NCBI GenBank assembly: GCA_033763735.1 | Contig: JANRJY010000025.1 | Coordinates: forward strand, 1 to 64,000 | Direction of reading: 5' to 3' | Length of the DNA stretch: 64,000 nt | From: JANRJY01 sp033763735 | GTDB taxonomy: Bacteria > Bacteroidota > Bacteroidia > Cytophagales > UBA9547 | In this document: one piece after another, positions 33,699 to 42,220 of the stretch | How the letters are laid out: each line of letters begins with the position of its first letter | How positions within the stretch are numbered: the stretch's first letter is position 1 | The notes under the pieces: model-generated | What the model saw: only the letters and a program-made list of their open reading frames with translations | What the model was told of the DNA's origin: nothing | Database searches by the model: none | Translations under genes and position numbers: made by a program

Positions 33699-36560
33699 TT
33701 ATGCAAATGCTTCAATTGGTATGCAACTGCAAACCAAATTTCTATCACCAAAGGCACCATCTATTCTGCTAACTGTAGGCCAAAATTTTGATTCTCTAAC
33801 AAAAGACAAAGGGAATGCAGCTTTGTTTCTACTGTATGGATATTCCCAATTATCCGACATAATTACTTCTGCTGTGTGTGGTGCATTTTTTAGTACATTG
33901 TTATCTTTTGCAAATAAACCTTTTTCAATTTCTTCAATTTCAGTTCTGATTTGAATCATTGCGTCACAGAAGCGATCTAATTCATTTTTACTTTCACTTT
34001 CTGTAGGTTCTATCATTAAAGTTCCTGCAACTGGAAATGAAACAGTAGGCGCATGAAAACCATAATCCATTAATCGTTTGGCAATATCTTCTACTTCAAT
34101 TCCGGTTTGTGATTTGAAACTTCGGCAATCAATAATCATTTCATGTGCACATCGTCCATTGCTTCCTGAATATAAAATTGGGAAATGCTTTTCCAATCGT
34201 GTTTTGATGTAATTTGCATTCAAAATGGCATATTTAGTTGAATGAGTAATTCCATTGCTACCCATCATTGCTATATACCCATATGATATTGGCAAAATAG
34301 AAGCACTAGCGTAAGGTGCTGCAGACACAGCCCCTTTAGTTCCTTGAATATAATGACCGGGCAAAAATGGTACTAAATGCTTGGCAACTCCAATTGGTCC
34401 CATACCTGGACCACCACCTCCATGAGGAATGCAAAATGTTTTGTGCAAATTCAAATGGCAAACATCAGCGCCTATAAATCCAGGAGCAGTTAGACCCACC
34501 TGAGCATTCATATTAGCCCCATCCATGTATACTTGTCCGCCATTATCATGAATTATTTTGCAAATTTCTTTAATTCCTTCTTCAAAAACACCGTGTGTTG
34601 AAGGATAAGTGACCATTAAGCATGCCAAATTTTCTTTATGTTTCTCTGCATGAAGTTTAAGGTCTTCGATATCAACATTTCCTTTTTCATCGCATTTAGT
34701 CACAACTACTTGCATGCCAGCCATAACCGCACTTGCCGGATTAGTACCATGAGCCGATGAAGGAATTAACGCGATTTTTCTGTGTCCTTCTCCTTTGTTG
34801 ATTAAATAATTACGAATTACCATCAAACCTGCATATTCACCCTGTGCTCCTGAATTAGGTTGTAAACTAACTCCGGCAAAACCTGTAATTTCAGCAAGCC
34901 AATTTTGTAAGGTGTCGAATAATTGATGGTAACCTAAAGTTTGTTCCTTTGGTGCAAAGGGATGCAATTGTCCAAATTCAGGCCATGTAACCGGTATCAT
35001 TTCTGTGGTTGCATTTAATTTCATAGTACAAGATCCTAATGAAATCATGGAATGAACCATTGATAAGTCTTTGTTTTCCAATCGTTTCATATATCGAAGC
35101 ATTTCATGTTCGGTATGATAACTATTGAAAACAGGATGCGTCATGAAATCGGTATGCCTTGCCAATCCTTTGGGAAATGAATTATCTTTATTTGTAAATT
35201 GAAAGTTTGAAGCAGGTTTTCCAACAGATTTAGCTAACACATCTATTATCGCTTTTATGTCATCGTTGTCGACCGTTTCGTCTAAAGCTATCTGAAATTG
35301 ATTATTTGTATAATAAAAATTAATTTCTTGTTGTTGTGCATTCCTTTTTATGGTGTCTAATAACTCGTTTGATTTTACTTCATAAGTTAAAGTATCAAAA
35401 AAACTGCCATTTTTATTATTGTATCCTAATCCAACTAATGTTTCATTAAGTTGAACGGCAAAGTTGTGAATTCGATTTGCTATTCGTTTTACACCATTTG
35501 GGCCATGATATACAGCATACATTCCAGCCATTACAGATAATAGCACCTGTGCAGTGCAAATATTTGATGTTGCTTTTTCTCTCCTAATATGTTGTTCTCG
35601 GGTTTGCAAAGCCATTCGGTAGGCTTTTTTACCTTTTGCATCAACAGAAACACCAATAATTCTCCCGGGTATATTTCTTTTGTAAATATCTTTTGTGGCG
35701 AAAAAAGCAGCATGTGGCCCCCCAAAACCCATAGGAACGCCAAATCGTTGAGAAGAACCAAAAGCAATATCAGCCCCCATTTCACCGGGAGGGGTAAGTA
35801 ATGTTAAAGCCATCAAATCAGTAGCTACAGCCACAAGAACATTGTTTTCTTTTGCTGAAGCAATTAAACTTGAATAATCTTGTACATTACCCTCACAATC
35901 AGGATATTGAAGCAATATACCATACAAATTTGGGTTGGTTAAATCAAGTTTATCCAAAGAATTAATTTGTAAATTTATATCCAAAGGAGCAGCTCTTGTT
36001 TCGAGTACATCTATAGTTTGAGGAAATACTTTGTCCGAAACAAAAAAAGTATGTGCATTTTGCTTGCTTGAACCACGTAAACCATGCAACATGGTCATAG
36101 CTTCTGCTCCTGCAGTTGCTTCATCGAGCAATGATGCATTGGCTATTTCCATACCGGTAAGGTCCATTACCATCGTTTGATAATTGATTAATGCTTCAAG
36201 CCTACCTTGCGCAATTTCTGCCTGATAAGGCGTGTAAGCGGTATACCATCCCGGATTTTCTAAAATATTACGCAAAATAACCGGTGGCGTAATCGTATTG
36301 TAGTACCCCAATCCAATATAGGTTTTCCATAGCTGATTTTTATTTGCAATAGCTTTGATGTCTTTTAAATATTCAAATTCTGTTTTAGGTTCTACAAAAG
36401 AAAGTGATTTTGGTAATCTGATTCCTTGTGGAACTGTTTGACTGATAAGTGTTTCCAATGAATCTACACCAATTTGTTGAAGCATTTGACTTAATTCGGT
36501 ACTATTGCTGCTAATATGGCGATCAATAAATGGCGTTTGGGATAAATTAAAAGAACCCAT
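33699..36560 (-). CDS. gcvP: Glycine dehydrogenase (decarboxylating), P-protein
   Basis: A 953-residue single-chain P-protein of the glycine cleavage system. It decarboxylates glycine with PLP and hands aminomethyl to the H-protein lipoyl arm. The Schiff-base Lys lies in HLNLHKTFCIPHGGGGPG. The N-terminal half has LLDEATAGAEAM and the middle SLGSCTMKLNATTEM. The length matches the fused alpha-beta type. No gcvT or gcvH is adjacent, so the system is split over the genome. Confidence 0.96.
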   Translation of the reverse strand: MGSFNLSQTPFIDRHISSNSTELSQMLQQIGVDSLETLISQTVPQGIRLPKSLSFVEPKTEFEYLKDIKAIANKNQLWKTYIGLGYYNTITPPVILRNILENPGWYTAYTPYQAEIAQGRLEALINYQTMVMDLTGMEIANASLLDEATAGAEAMTMLHGLRGSSKQNAHTFFVSDKVFPQTIDVLETRAAPLDINLQINSLDKLDLTNPNLYGILLQYPDCEGNVQDYSSLIASAKENNVLVAVATDLMALTLLTPPGEMGADIAFGSSQRFGVPMGFGGPHAAFFATKDIYKRNIPGRIIGVSVDAKGKKAYRMALQTREQHIRREKATSNICTAQVLLSVMAGMYAVYHGPNGVKRIANRIHNFAVQLNETLVGLGYNNKNGSFFDTLTYEVKSNELLDTIKRNAQQQEINFYYTNNQFQIALDETVDNDDIKAIIDVLAKSVGKPASNFQFTNKDNSFPKGLARHTDFMTHPVFNSYHTEHEMLRYMKRLENKDLSMVHSMISLGSCTMKLNATTEMIPVTWPEFGQLHPFAPKEQTLGYHQLFDTLQNWLAEITGFAGVSLQPNSGAQGEYAGLMVIRNYLINKGEGHRKIALIPSSAHGTNPASAVMAGMQVVVTKCDEKGNVDIEDLKLHAEKHKENLACLMVTYPSTHGVFEEGIKEICKIIHDNGGQVYMDGANMNAQVGLTAPGFIGADVCHLNLHKTFCIPHGGGGPGMGPIGVAKHLVPFLPGHYIQGTKGAVSAAPYASASILPISYGYIAMMGSNGITHSTKYAILNANYIKTRLEKHFPILYSGSNGRCAHEMIIDCRSFKSQTGIEVEDIAKRLMDYGFHAPTVSFPVAGTLMIEPTESESKNELDRFCDAMIQIRTEIEEIEKGLFAKDNNVLKNAPHTAEVIMSDNWEYPYSRNKAAFPLSFVRESKFWPTVSRIDGAFGDRNLVCSCIPIEAFA

Positions 36561-36677
36561 AAATAATTTGATGGTTAAATAATTGTTAATTCTTACAAAA
36601 TAAGTAAATTATTAATGCCAATGTTTCAATTGTGGATAAAATCAAAATCATAAAAACTGTAAATATTATAGTTTAAA

Positions 36678-37235
36678 ATGCAAGAACCTGATTTACAATA
36701 CATACCAAACTTTATTGATGCAAAAAAATCTGATGAATTATTCCAAAAATTCAAAGAAAATATTCATTGGAATCATGAACAAATTACACTCTTTGGGAAG
36801 AAAATATTTGAACCTCGATTAACCGCATGGTTTGGCTCTAAAAGTTATAAATATTCTGGCAAAAATATGCAACCTCAAAGCCTCAATTCTGATTTGGAAT
36901 GGATTATTCAAAAGATAAATTCTGATGTAGGGCTTGAATTTAACACCGTACTATTGAATTATTACAGAAATGGCACTGATAGTATGGGTTGGCATAGTGA
37001 TGATGAAAAGGAATTGGGCCCTTCTCCAATAATAGCATCCATTAGCATGGGTGCAGAAAGGACTATTCACTTTCGATTGAAAGAAAATCACAAGATTGTT
37101 AAAAAATGTTTACTTCATCACGGTAGTTTATTAATTATGAAAGGCAATACACAACTACTTTGGCAACATGCCTTACCTAAAGTCAAAAATTTAGAACAAC
37201 CTCGTATTAATTTGACATTTAGAAAAATAAATTGA
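36678..37235 (+). CDS. AlkB-type Fe(II)/2-oxoglutarate dioxygenase
   Basis: A 185-residue short AlkB-family protein. YYRNGTDSMGWHSDDE gives the H-x-D iron ligands. The distal His is in WQHALPK, and the 2-oxoglutarate-binding Arg and following Arg are in RINLTFR. AERTIHFR supports the substrate lid. It would repair alkylated bases in DNA or RNA. Its length and motif set resemble AlkB2/ALKBH2-like bacterial homologues. The downstream helicase has its own promoter, starting inside the last codons of this gene. Confidence 0.88.
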   Translation: MQEPDLQYIPNFIDAKKSDELFQKFKENIHWNHEQITLFGKKIFEPRLTAWFGSKSYKYSGKNMQPQSLNSDLEWIIQKINSDVGLEFNTVLLNYYRNGTDSMGWHSDDEKELGPSPIIASISMGAERTIHFRLKENHKIVKKCLLHHGSLLIMKGNTQLLWQHALPKVKNLEQPRINLTFRKIN

Positions 37236-37263
37236 AAAGTATCTGAAAAAAATATTACATTTG
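37232..37263 (+). promoter_or_regulatory. Promoter of the DEAD-box helicase
   Basis: TTG at 37232-37234 (inside the end of the dioxygenase gene) and a perfect TACATTTG at 37256-37263, 21 bases apart. The predicted transcript has a leader of about 110 bases. Confidence 0.5.
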
Positions 37264-37318
37264 CGGTTCGTTAATTTTGTCTTCAGACATTTCCTTTTCG
37301 TTTCCCTCTCCTTTCAGA

Positions 37319-37364
37319 TTGTGACGTGCACGAAATAAAATGCCTCAAGGCACTTGTCACACAA
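37319..37364 (+). promoter_or_regulatory. Structured 5' leader of the DEAD-box helicase
   Basis: TTGTGAC (37319-37325) pairs with GTCAC(A)CAA (37356-37364). Inside, either TGCC-TCAA-GGCA (37341-37352) forms a small hairpin or GTGC (37326-37329) pairs with GCAC (37350-37353). The two inner pairings use the same bases and exclude each other. The ATG follows 17 bases later. Long structured leaders are common on cold-induced helicase mRNAs and would allow temperature or helicase feedback; this is inference. Confidence 0.45.
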
Positions 37365-37381
37365 TTTAAACATTCATTTCA

Positions 37382-39103
37382 ATGACAGAAAACCTTATGT
37401 TTTCGGATTTTGCTATATCCGAAGAAATCAAGATGGCCCTTACCGATATGGGCTTTGTAGCACCTTCGCCTATTCAATCACAAGCGATTCCTTTATTACT
37501 CGAAGGAAGAGACATTATTGGCCAAGCACAAACCGGAACCGGCAAAACTGCTGCTTTTGGTATACCAATGATTCAAGCAATTGACCCTGCTAAAAGAAAA
37601 ATTCAATCTATTGTGCTTTGTCCTACACGTGAACTTGCAGTTCAAGTAGCAGAAGAAATTAAAAAGATGACAAAATATCTAAGGGGTATTAAAGTGCTTC
37701 CTATATATGGTGGGGCATCTATCGACCGCCAAATACAAGACCTTCGCAATGGGGTTCAAATTGTGGTAGGTACACCCGGAAGAGTAATAGATCATTTAAA
37801 CAGAGGGACTTTAGACTTAGGTCATGTTTCTATTTTGGTTCTTGATGAAGCCGATGAAATGTTAAACATGGGATTTATAGAAGATATCGAAATGATTCTT
37901 ACCCATTTACCTGAAGATCGTCAAACTGTTTTCTTTTCTGCAACCATGCCAAAACCAATTTTGGATTTAACACGCAGATTTCAGCAAAATCCTGAATTGA
38001 TTAAAGTTGCAAATAAGGAACTTACGGTAACTAATATTGAACAATTATACTTTGAAGTTAAGCAATCGCTTAAAACGGAGGCTATGTGCCGATTGATAGA
38101 TATGCATGGGCTTAAAATGATGCTTGTTTTTTGCAATACCAAACGTGGGGTTGATGCTTTAGTGGAAGAACTTCAATTGAGAAATATTTCAGCCGAAGGA
38201 TTGCATGGCGACTTACGACAAACGCAAAGAAGCAATGTGTTGGCCAAATTCAAAGCAGGTGTTGTTTCGGTTTTAGTTGCTACCGATGTAGCAGCAAGAG
38301 GAATAGATGTACAAGGTGTAGATGCGGTATTTAACTTTGATATGCCTTTGGATCAGGAAAACTATGTTCACAGAATTGGTAGAACAGGTAGAGCCGGTAG
38401 GTTAGGCAAATCATTCACCTTTATTTCAGGCAGAAAAGATGTGTTGAAATTGAAAGATGTAATGCATTATACCAAAGCCCAGGTTGCGCAAGGTACTATT
38501 CCGAGCAATGAAGAAATTAAAGAATTCAGAAAAAGACAATTTCTTGACAAACTTTCTGCGACCATGTATACTGATGAAATCAAAGAATTTTTGCCAATAG
38601 CTGATGAGATTCTGGAAAGTAACATCGCACCTAAAAATATTATTGCAGGATTGTTGAAATTACATTTGGGGACATTGACTCCAGAAAAACGTGAAGAAAC
38701 AAATTTTGCTATGAGTGCCTCAAGGAGAGACGAAAGCAGTGATGGAGGAGGTAGAGACAGGAACAGAAATTTTCGAGATAGAGATGACAGAGGTAGAGGG
38801 GATGAAAGAGATAGAGGAAGAGATAGGGACAGAGGTCGTGACCGTGAACGCAGTTATGGTGGCGATGCTAACATGGTTAAACTGTTTTTTAATGTTGGTC
38901 GCAATCAGAATATAAGACCAGGAGATTTTGTTGGTGCTATTGCCGGTGAATGCGGGGTCGATGGAAAGGACATAGGAAATATTGAAATTAAAGATAAGTT
39001 CTCTTTTGTTTATGTTCCTAAAAATCTGGTAAACACCATTATGGATACTATGATTGGTAACAAAATCAAAGGGTACAAAGTAAATTTGGAAATAGCACAG
39101 TAA
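37382..39103 (+). CDS. deaD: DEAD-box RNA helicase with DbpA-type RNA-binding domain
   Basis: A 573-residue ATP-dependent RNA helicase. It carries the Q motif (MGFVAPSPIQSQ), Walker A AQTGTGKT, PTRELA, DEAD, SAT, ARGID and HRIGRTGRAG. A linker of Arg-Asp-Gly-rich repeats (about 445-495) leads to a DbpA RNA-binding domain (about 498-572). It should unwind RNA in ribosome assembly, mRNA decay or cold adaptation. It is a single gene with its own promoter, a structured leader and a strong terminator. Confidence 0.93.
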   Translation: MTENLMFSDFAISEEIKMALTDMGFVAPSPIQSQAIPLLLEGRDIIGQAQTGTGKTAAFGIPMIQAIDPAKRKIQSIVLCPTRELAVQVAEEIKKMTKYLRGIKVLPIYGGASIDRQIQDLRNGVQIVVGTPGRVIDHLNRGTLDLGHVSILVLDEADEMLNMGFIEDIEMILTHLPEDRQTVFFSATMPKPILDLTRRFQQNPELIKVANKELTVTNIEQLYFEVKQSLKTEAMCRLIDMHGLKMMLVFCNTKRGVDALVEELQLRNISAEGLHGDLRQTQRSNVLAKFKAGVVSVLVATDVAARGIDVQGVDAVFNFDMPLDQENYVHRIGRTGRAGRLGKSFTFISGRKDVLKLKDVMHYTKAQVAQGTIPSNEEIKEFRKRQFLDKLSATMYTDEIKEFLPIADEILESNIAPKNIIAGLLKLHLGTLTPEKREETNFAMSASRRDESSDGGGRDRNRNFRDRDDRGRGDERDRGRDRDRGRDRERSYGGDANMVKLFFNVGRNQNIRPGDFVGAIAGECGVDGKDIGNIEIKDKFSFVYVPKNLVNTIMDTMIGNKIKGYKVNLEIAQ

Positions 39104-39117
39104 ATTATTCTACATTA

Positions 39118-39162
39118 AACTCCAACAAAGATGATAAATGTCATTGTTGGAGTTTTTTTTTT
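39118..39162 (+). terminator. Intrinsic terminator of deaD
   Basis: AACTCCAACAA pairs with TTGTTGGAGTT around a 15-base loop, followed directly by a run of ten T. It starts 14 bases after the helicase stop. Confidence 0.9.
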
Positions 39163-39188
39163 GCTATTAATTGCTTCTTAAATACACT

Positions 39189-39599
39189 ATGAAGCAAGAC
39201 ATTAATTCAAGAGACGAATTAAATTTTTTAATAAATAAATTTTCAGAAAAACTTAAAACGGATGCTGTTTTAGCACCATATTTCGAAAAATACACCGGAT
39301 TAAATTGGGAAGTACACGAAAGCAGGATGGTTGACTTTTGGAATTTCATCTTGTTTAATTCAACTGAATTTAATGGAGATGTATTAGGAAAACATTCCAA
39401 TATTTTTTCAAATATGCCATTTCTCCTAGCTCATTTTGAACAGTGGATAATGCATTTTAAAGAAACCATTGATGAACATTTTGAAGGAAAAAAATCAAAT
39501 GAACTCAAAAACTTTGCGTCTCATATTGCTAATGTGCTTAAAATAAAACTGATAGGTACATCAACAAACAACTTAAAACAAAATTTGGCCTTTGAATAA
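39189..39599 (+). CDS. Group III truncated hemoglobin
   Basis: A 136-residue globin starting at MKQDINSRDEL. An in-frame TTG six codons earlier lies just after the helicase terminator and is less likely. The motif WEVHESRMVDFWNFILF is typical of group III truncated globins. The proximal His is in LLAHFEQW. It lacks a reductase partner in the window. These small haem proteins bind oxygen or NO and are often linked with nitrosative stress; the role here is unproven. Confidence 0.85.
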   Translation: MKQDINSRDELNFLINKFSEKLKTDAVLAPYFEKYTGLNWEVHESRMVDFWNFILFNSTEFNGDVLGKHSNIFSNMPFLLAHFEQWIMHFKETIDEHFEGKKSNELKNFASHIANVLKIKLIGTSTNNLKQNLAFE

Positions 39600-39603
39600 G
39601 TGA

Positions 39604-40536
39604 TTAATTGCAAGGTTTGAGTTGAACAGATACGCAAGTATCTTTCTTTATCACAAAAGTCCCTTGCCAAGCACATTTTTTGTCGGCCGACAGCGCTAGG
39701 TAACTATAAGTCCCTGCCATTTTCTTTTCATTTGAAGTTCCTGTGAGTGCATCCCCACAAGTATAATCACTATTTATTGCAGTTTGAAGCACCGGCATTG
39801 ATTCAATTTCATTGAGGGTGATGGAAATTGGGAATAAAGTGGAGGTTTTGGTTCTTGTCCAAAATACAACTGTTCCAAGTTCACATGCTTCTAGTTTAAT
39901 TGGCAAGAAATCGCCTGATTTCACTTTAAACTTGCCAGTCCAAGCACAACCCAACGCATTTTTTGCATAGTAGGTATGCGTGCCTTTTTGAATTGTTTTG
40001 TATACAATATTAGGGTCGCTCGCAACTGTCGGAGCTGTATTTCTTGGACTTTGGAGTAATAAAGTATCTTCTATCATTACTACTTGAATCGGAAATACAT
40101 TATCTGATGCTGACCAAAATCCTACATTGGCACTTGTAGGTATCAGTTTTACATCAACCGAAATATCAATATTTTTCGGCAAATCATTTATTGCATTGCT
40201 ATATCCTTCATTTGTAAAAATAAGTTTTCGTACTTCATCATTATATTGGATATAAAGCCAGTACGATGTATTGCTATTTAAATTTACTACTGCTACTCCA
40301 TTGGTACTCACAGTGCTGTCAATCGCATATTTACCGGTAAAATTTCCTGCTGCCAGTTCATAATCGCGTAGTGTAGCCAATAAATAAACTTTTGCATTGG
40401 TCAGTTTATTTCCTACATCATCTCTAATATTCAAAGTAATACGAACAGACTTTGTTTTTGGCAAATCCTCATTACGACTGCAGGTACAAGCGTATAAAAA
40501 AATGAGCGAGTAGGTTAGTAACTTGGATAACTTCAT
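39604..40536 (-). CDS. Hypothetical lipoprotein with two similar C-terminal domains
   Basis: A 310-residue protein starting at MKLSKLLTYSL, with lipobox LYAC (Cys17). A longer open frame upstream is not signal-like. An Ig/transthyretin-like N-terminal segment (SVRITLNIRDDVGNKLTNAKVYL) is followed by two related domains. Each starts with a FW-x5-8-FPI strand and ends with a Cys-Ala-Trp core (GCAWTGKFKVKSG and KCAWQGTFVIKKD) and a final P-I/V-x-LKxC. The pair looks like an internal duplication, probably disulphide-bonded. Surface or periplasmic role unknown. Confidence 0.65.
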   Translation of the reverse strand: MKLSKLLTYSLIFLYACTCSRNEDLPKTKSVRITLNIRDDVGNKLTNAKVYLLATLRDYELAAGNFTGKYAIDSTVSTNGVAVVNLNSNTSYWLYIQYNDEVRKLIFTNEGYSNAINDLPKNIDISVDVKLIPTSANVGFWSASDNVFPIQVVMIEDTLLLQSPRNTAPTVASDPNIVYKTIQKGTHTYYAKNALGCAWTGKFKVKSGDFLPIKLEACELGTVVFWTRTKTSTLFPISITLNEIESMPVLQTAINSDYTCGDALTGTSNEKKMAGTYSYLALSADKKCAWQGTFVIKKDTCVSVQLKPCN

Positions 40537-40599
40537 CAAAAGTAATTGTGTAAAATTAATACGAAAAAATCGCTCGAGGTAACTTTTATTGTAAAAATA

Positions 40600-40640
40600 A
40601 TTTGGCAAATAGTTTCTTTATCGAAACCTATTTGCCAAAT
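40600..40640 (-). terminator. Strong terminator of tsf
   Basis: A 17-base arm (40600-40616) pairs with 40623-40640, interrupted only by one bulged C, around a six-base loop. On the minus strand it starts 9 bases after the tsf stop and is followed by TTATTTTT. Confidence 0.85.
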
Positions 40641-40649
40641 GTTTAAATA

Positions 40650-41480
40650 TTAACCAATTTGAACTCTTTTGAATTTGCTAACTGTGAGTCCTTTTGACAC
40701 ACTATCAAGTAATTGAGCAATTGTTTTTGAAGTATCTTTTACAAAATCCTGATTTAGTAAAGTACTGTCTTTGTAAAATTTGTTCAATTTACCCAAAGCA
40801 ATTTTTTCAAGCATGGCTTCCGGTTTTCCTTCAGCACGTGCTTGTTCTTTACCAATTTCAATTTCACGTTCTATCGTACTTGGGTCAACATCATCTTTAT
40901 CAACGGCCACAGGTTTCATTGCTGCAATTTGCATTGCAACATCCTTGCCAACTTCAGTTACATCTTTGCCGTTTACATTTTTAAATGCTACCAATACTCC
41001 TACTTTGTTATTTGAGTGAATATAAGGTACTATTTTTTCGGCTTCATAATTCTCAAATGAGCTTACTTCAAGTTTCTCTCCAATTTTACCCATCAAATCA
41101 ATAAGCAAATCACTTACTTTTTTACCGGAAATGGTCATTTCTAATAATGCAGCAGCATTGGAAATGTTGTTTTTAAGAGCTTCAGAGGCAATATTCTTGC
41201 CTAGTGAGACAAACTCTTCATTTTTGGCAACAAAATCAGTTTCGCAACTTATTGAGAAAATGATTCCTTTTGTATTATCAGAGTTGGTTGTTACGAATAC
41301 TGCTCCTTCATTAGCTTCTTTGTCAGCCCTGGAAGCTGATACTTTTTGACCCTTTTTGCGCAAGAAATCAATGGCTGCTTCAAAATCACCATTCGATTCA
41401 GTAAGAGCTTTTTTGCAATCCATCATACCGGCACCGGTCATTTGTCTTAATTTATTTACATCTGTAGCGGAAATAGACAT
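40650..41480 (-). CDS. tsf: Translation elongation factor Ts
   Basis: A 276-residue EF-Ts, the nucleotide-exchange factor of EF-Tu. The N-terminal UBA-like segment and TDF signature are clear (VNKLRQMTGAGMMDCKKALTE, then CETDFVAKNEEF). Two core repeats follow, ending in the VSKFKRVQIG tail. In most bacteria tsf follows rpsB. Here the upstream neighbour is a divergent membrane-protein gene, so tsf has its own promoter and terminator. Confidence 0.96.
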   Translation of the reverse strand: MSISATDVNKLRQMTGAGMMDCKKALTESNGDFEAAIDFLRKKGQKVSASRADKEANEGAVFVTTNSDNTKGIIFSISCETDFVAKNEEFVSLGKNIASEALKNNISNAAALLEMTISGKKVSDLLIDLMGKIGEKLEVSSFENYEAEKIVPYIHSNNKVGVLVAFKNVNGKDVTEVGKDVAMQIAAMKPVAVDKDDVDPSTIEREIEIGKEQARAEGKPEAMLEKIALGKLNKFYKDSTLLNQDFVKDTSKTIAQLLDSVSKGLTVSKFKRVQIG

Positions 41481-41516
41481 ATTTGTATGTTATTAGGTTT
41501 TTGTTAAAATCGGTTG

Positions 41517-41524
41517 CAAAGCTA
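41517..41524 (-). promoter_or_regulatory. Candidate -7 box of tsf
   Basis: TAGCTTTG on the minus strand matches TAnnTTTG, 37 bases upstream of the tsf ATG. There is no exact TTG at the -33 distance (TGG instead), so support is moderate. Confidence 0.35.
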
Positions 41525-41601
41525 TGTTTTTTTATTTTATTACCATCCGGTGTTAAATAAATTTAATTTTTGGTTATTTTGGCAGCCATTTTTGAATAAA
41601 T

Positions 41602-42219
41602 ATGAGCAAAAAGGTAAATCAAAAAAGCACCCCAATACCGCCTAAAAAGGTTGTTGCTCCTCAAATAATTAAAGAAACCAAAAACGCTTTTTTTCAAATG
41701 TCATTTTTTAAAAACTTTATTCAATTGCTTGTGATATTGGCAGTTATACTTATTTGTATGAAAGGAAATGAAGGGTATTCGTGGGTCTGGAGTGATTTGA
41801 TTAATGAAAATTTGAAATTTATCAGTAAAAACAAACAATTGAACACTGCCCAAAAGTATCAAGCAAAGTTTGGTGTCGATGCAGCGGCCCTCGATTATAT
41901 TAAACTTAAAACCCCAGATACTGCTATAATACTTTTCCCATACTACAACACTATCATTAGTGATAGTTCCGGATATCAATTTATTAAAGGGCTAGGTGGA
42001 ATTAAAATAAGAGTATGGTCAACATATTTTTTGTATCCACGCAAACTTGTGTACATGGATGAATTTGAAAAAAATAGGTATAAAAACAAGATCACACATG
42101 TAGTTTGCATGGGCAATTGGGGTTATAATTATTTGGATTATCCGGTAGAAAGCAGAAAAATGTTTGATGTTTTGCCTTTGCATTCCAACAAATCGCAATT
42201 GAATTTAATGGGTAATTAA
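41602..42219 (+). CDS. Single-pass membrane protein, start of the glycan region
   Basis: A 205-residue protein. A Lys/Pro-rich cytoplasmic N-terminus (1-35) is followed by one membrane helix (about 39-52) and a soluble extracytoplasmic domain (about 75-205) with DTAIILFPYYNTI and THVVCMGNWGYNY. The domain resembles the extracytoplasmic tails of GT-C proteins that report on a polyprenyl sugar donor, but no family is recognised. It is followed one base later by the large polytopic membrane protein, so the two probably work together. Confidence 0.6.
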   Translation: MSKKVNQKSTPIPPKKVVAPQIIKETKNAFFQMSFFKNFIQLLVILAVILICMKGNEGYSWVWSDLINENLKFISKNKQLNTAQKYQAKFGVDAAALDYIKLKTPDTAIILFPYYNTIISDSSGYQFIKGLGGIKIRVWSTYFLYPRKLVYMDEFEKNRYKNKITHVVCMGNWGYNYLDYPVESRKMFDVLPLHSNKSQLNLMGN

Positions 42220-42220
42220 G

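Noticed and set aside
38740..38860. Purine-rich tract as a DNA microsatellite
   Set aside because: It is in frame and encodes a mixed-charge linker; units vary too much for slippage repeats.
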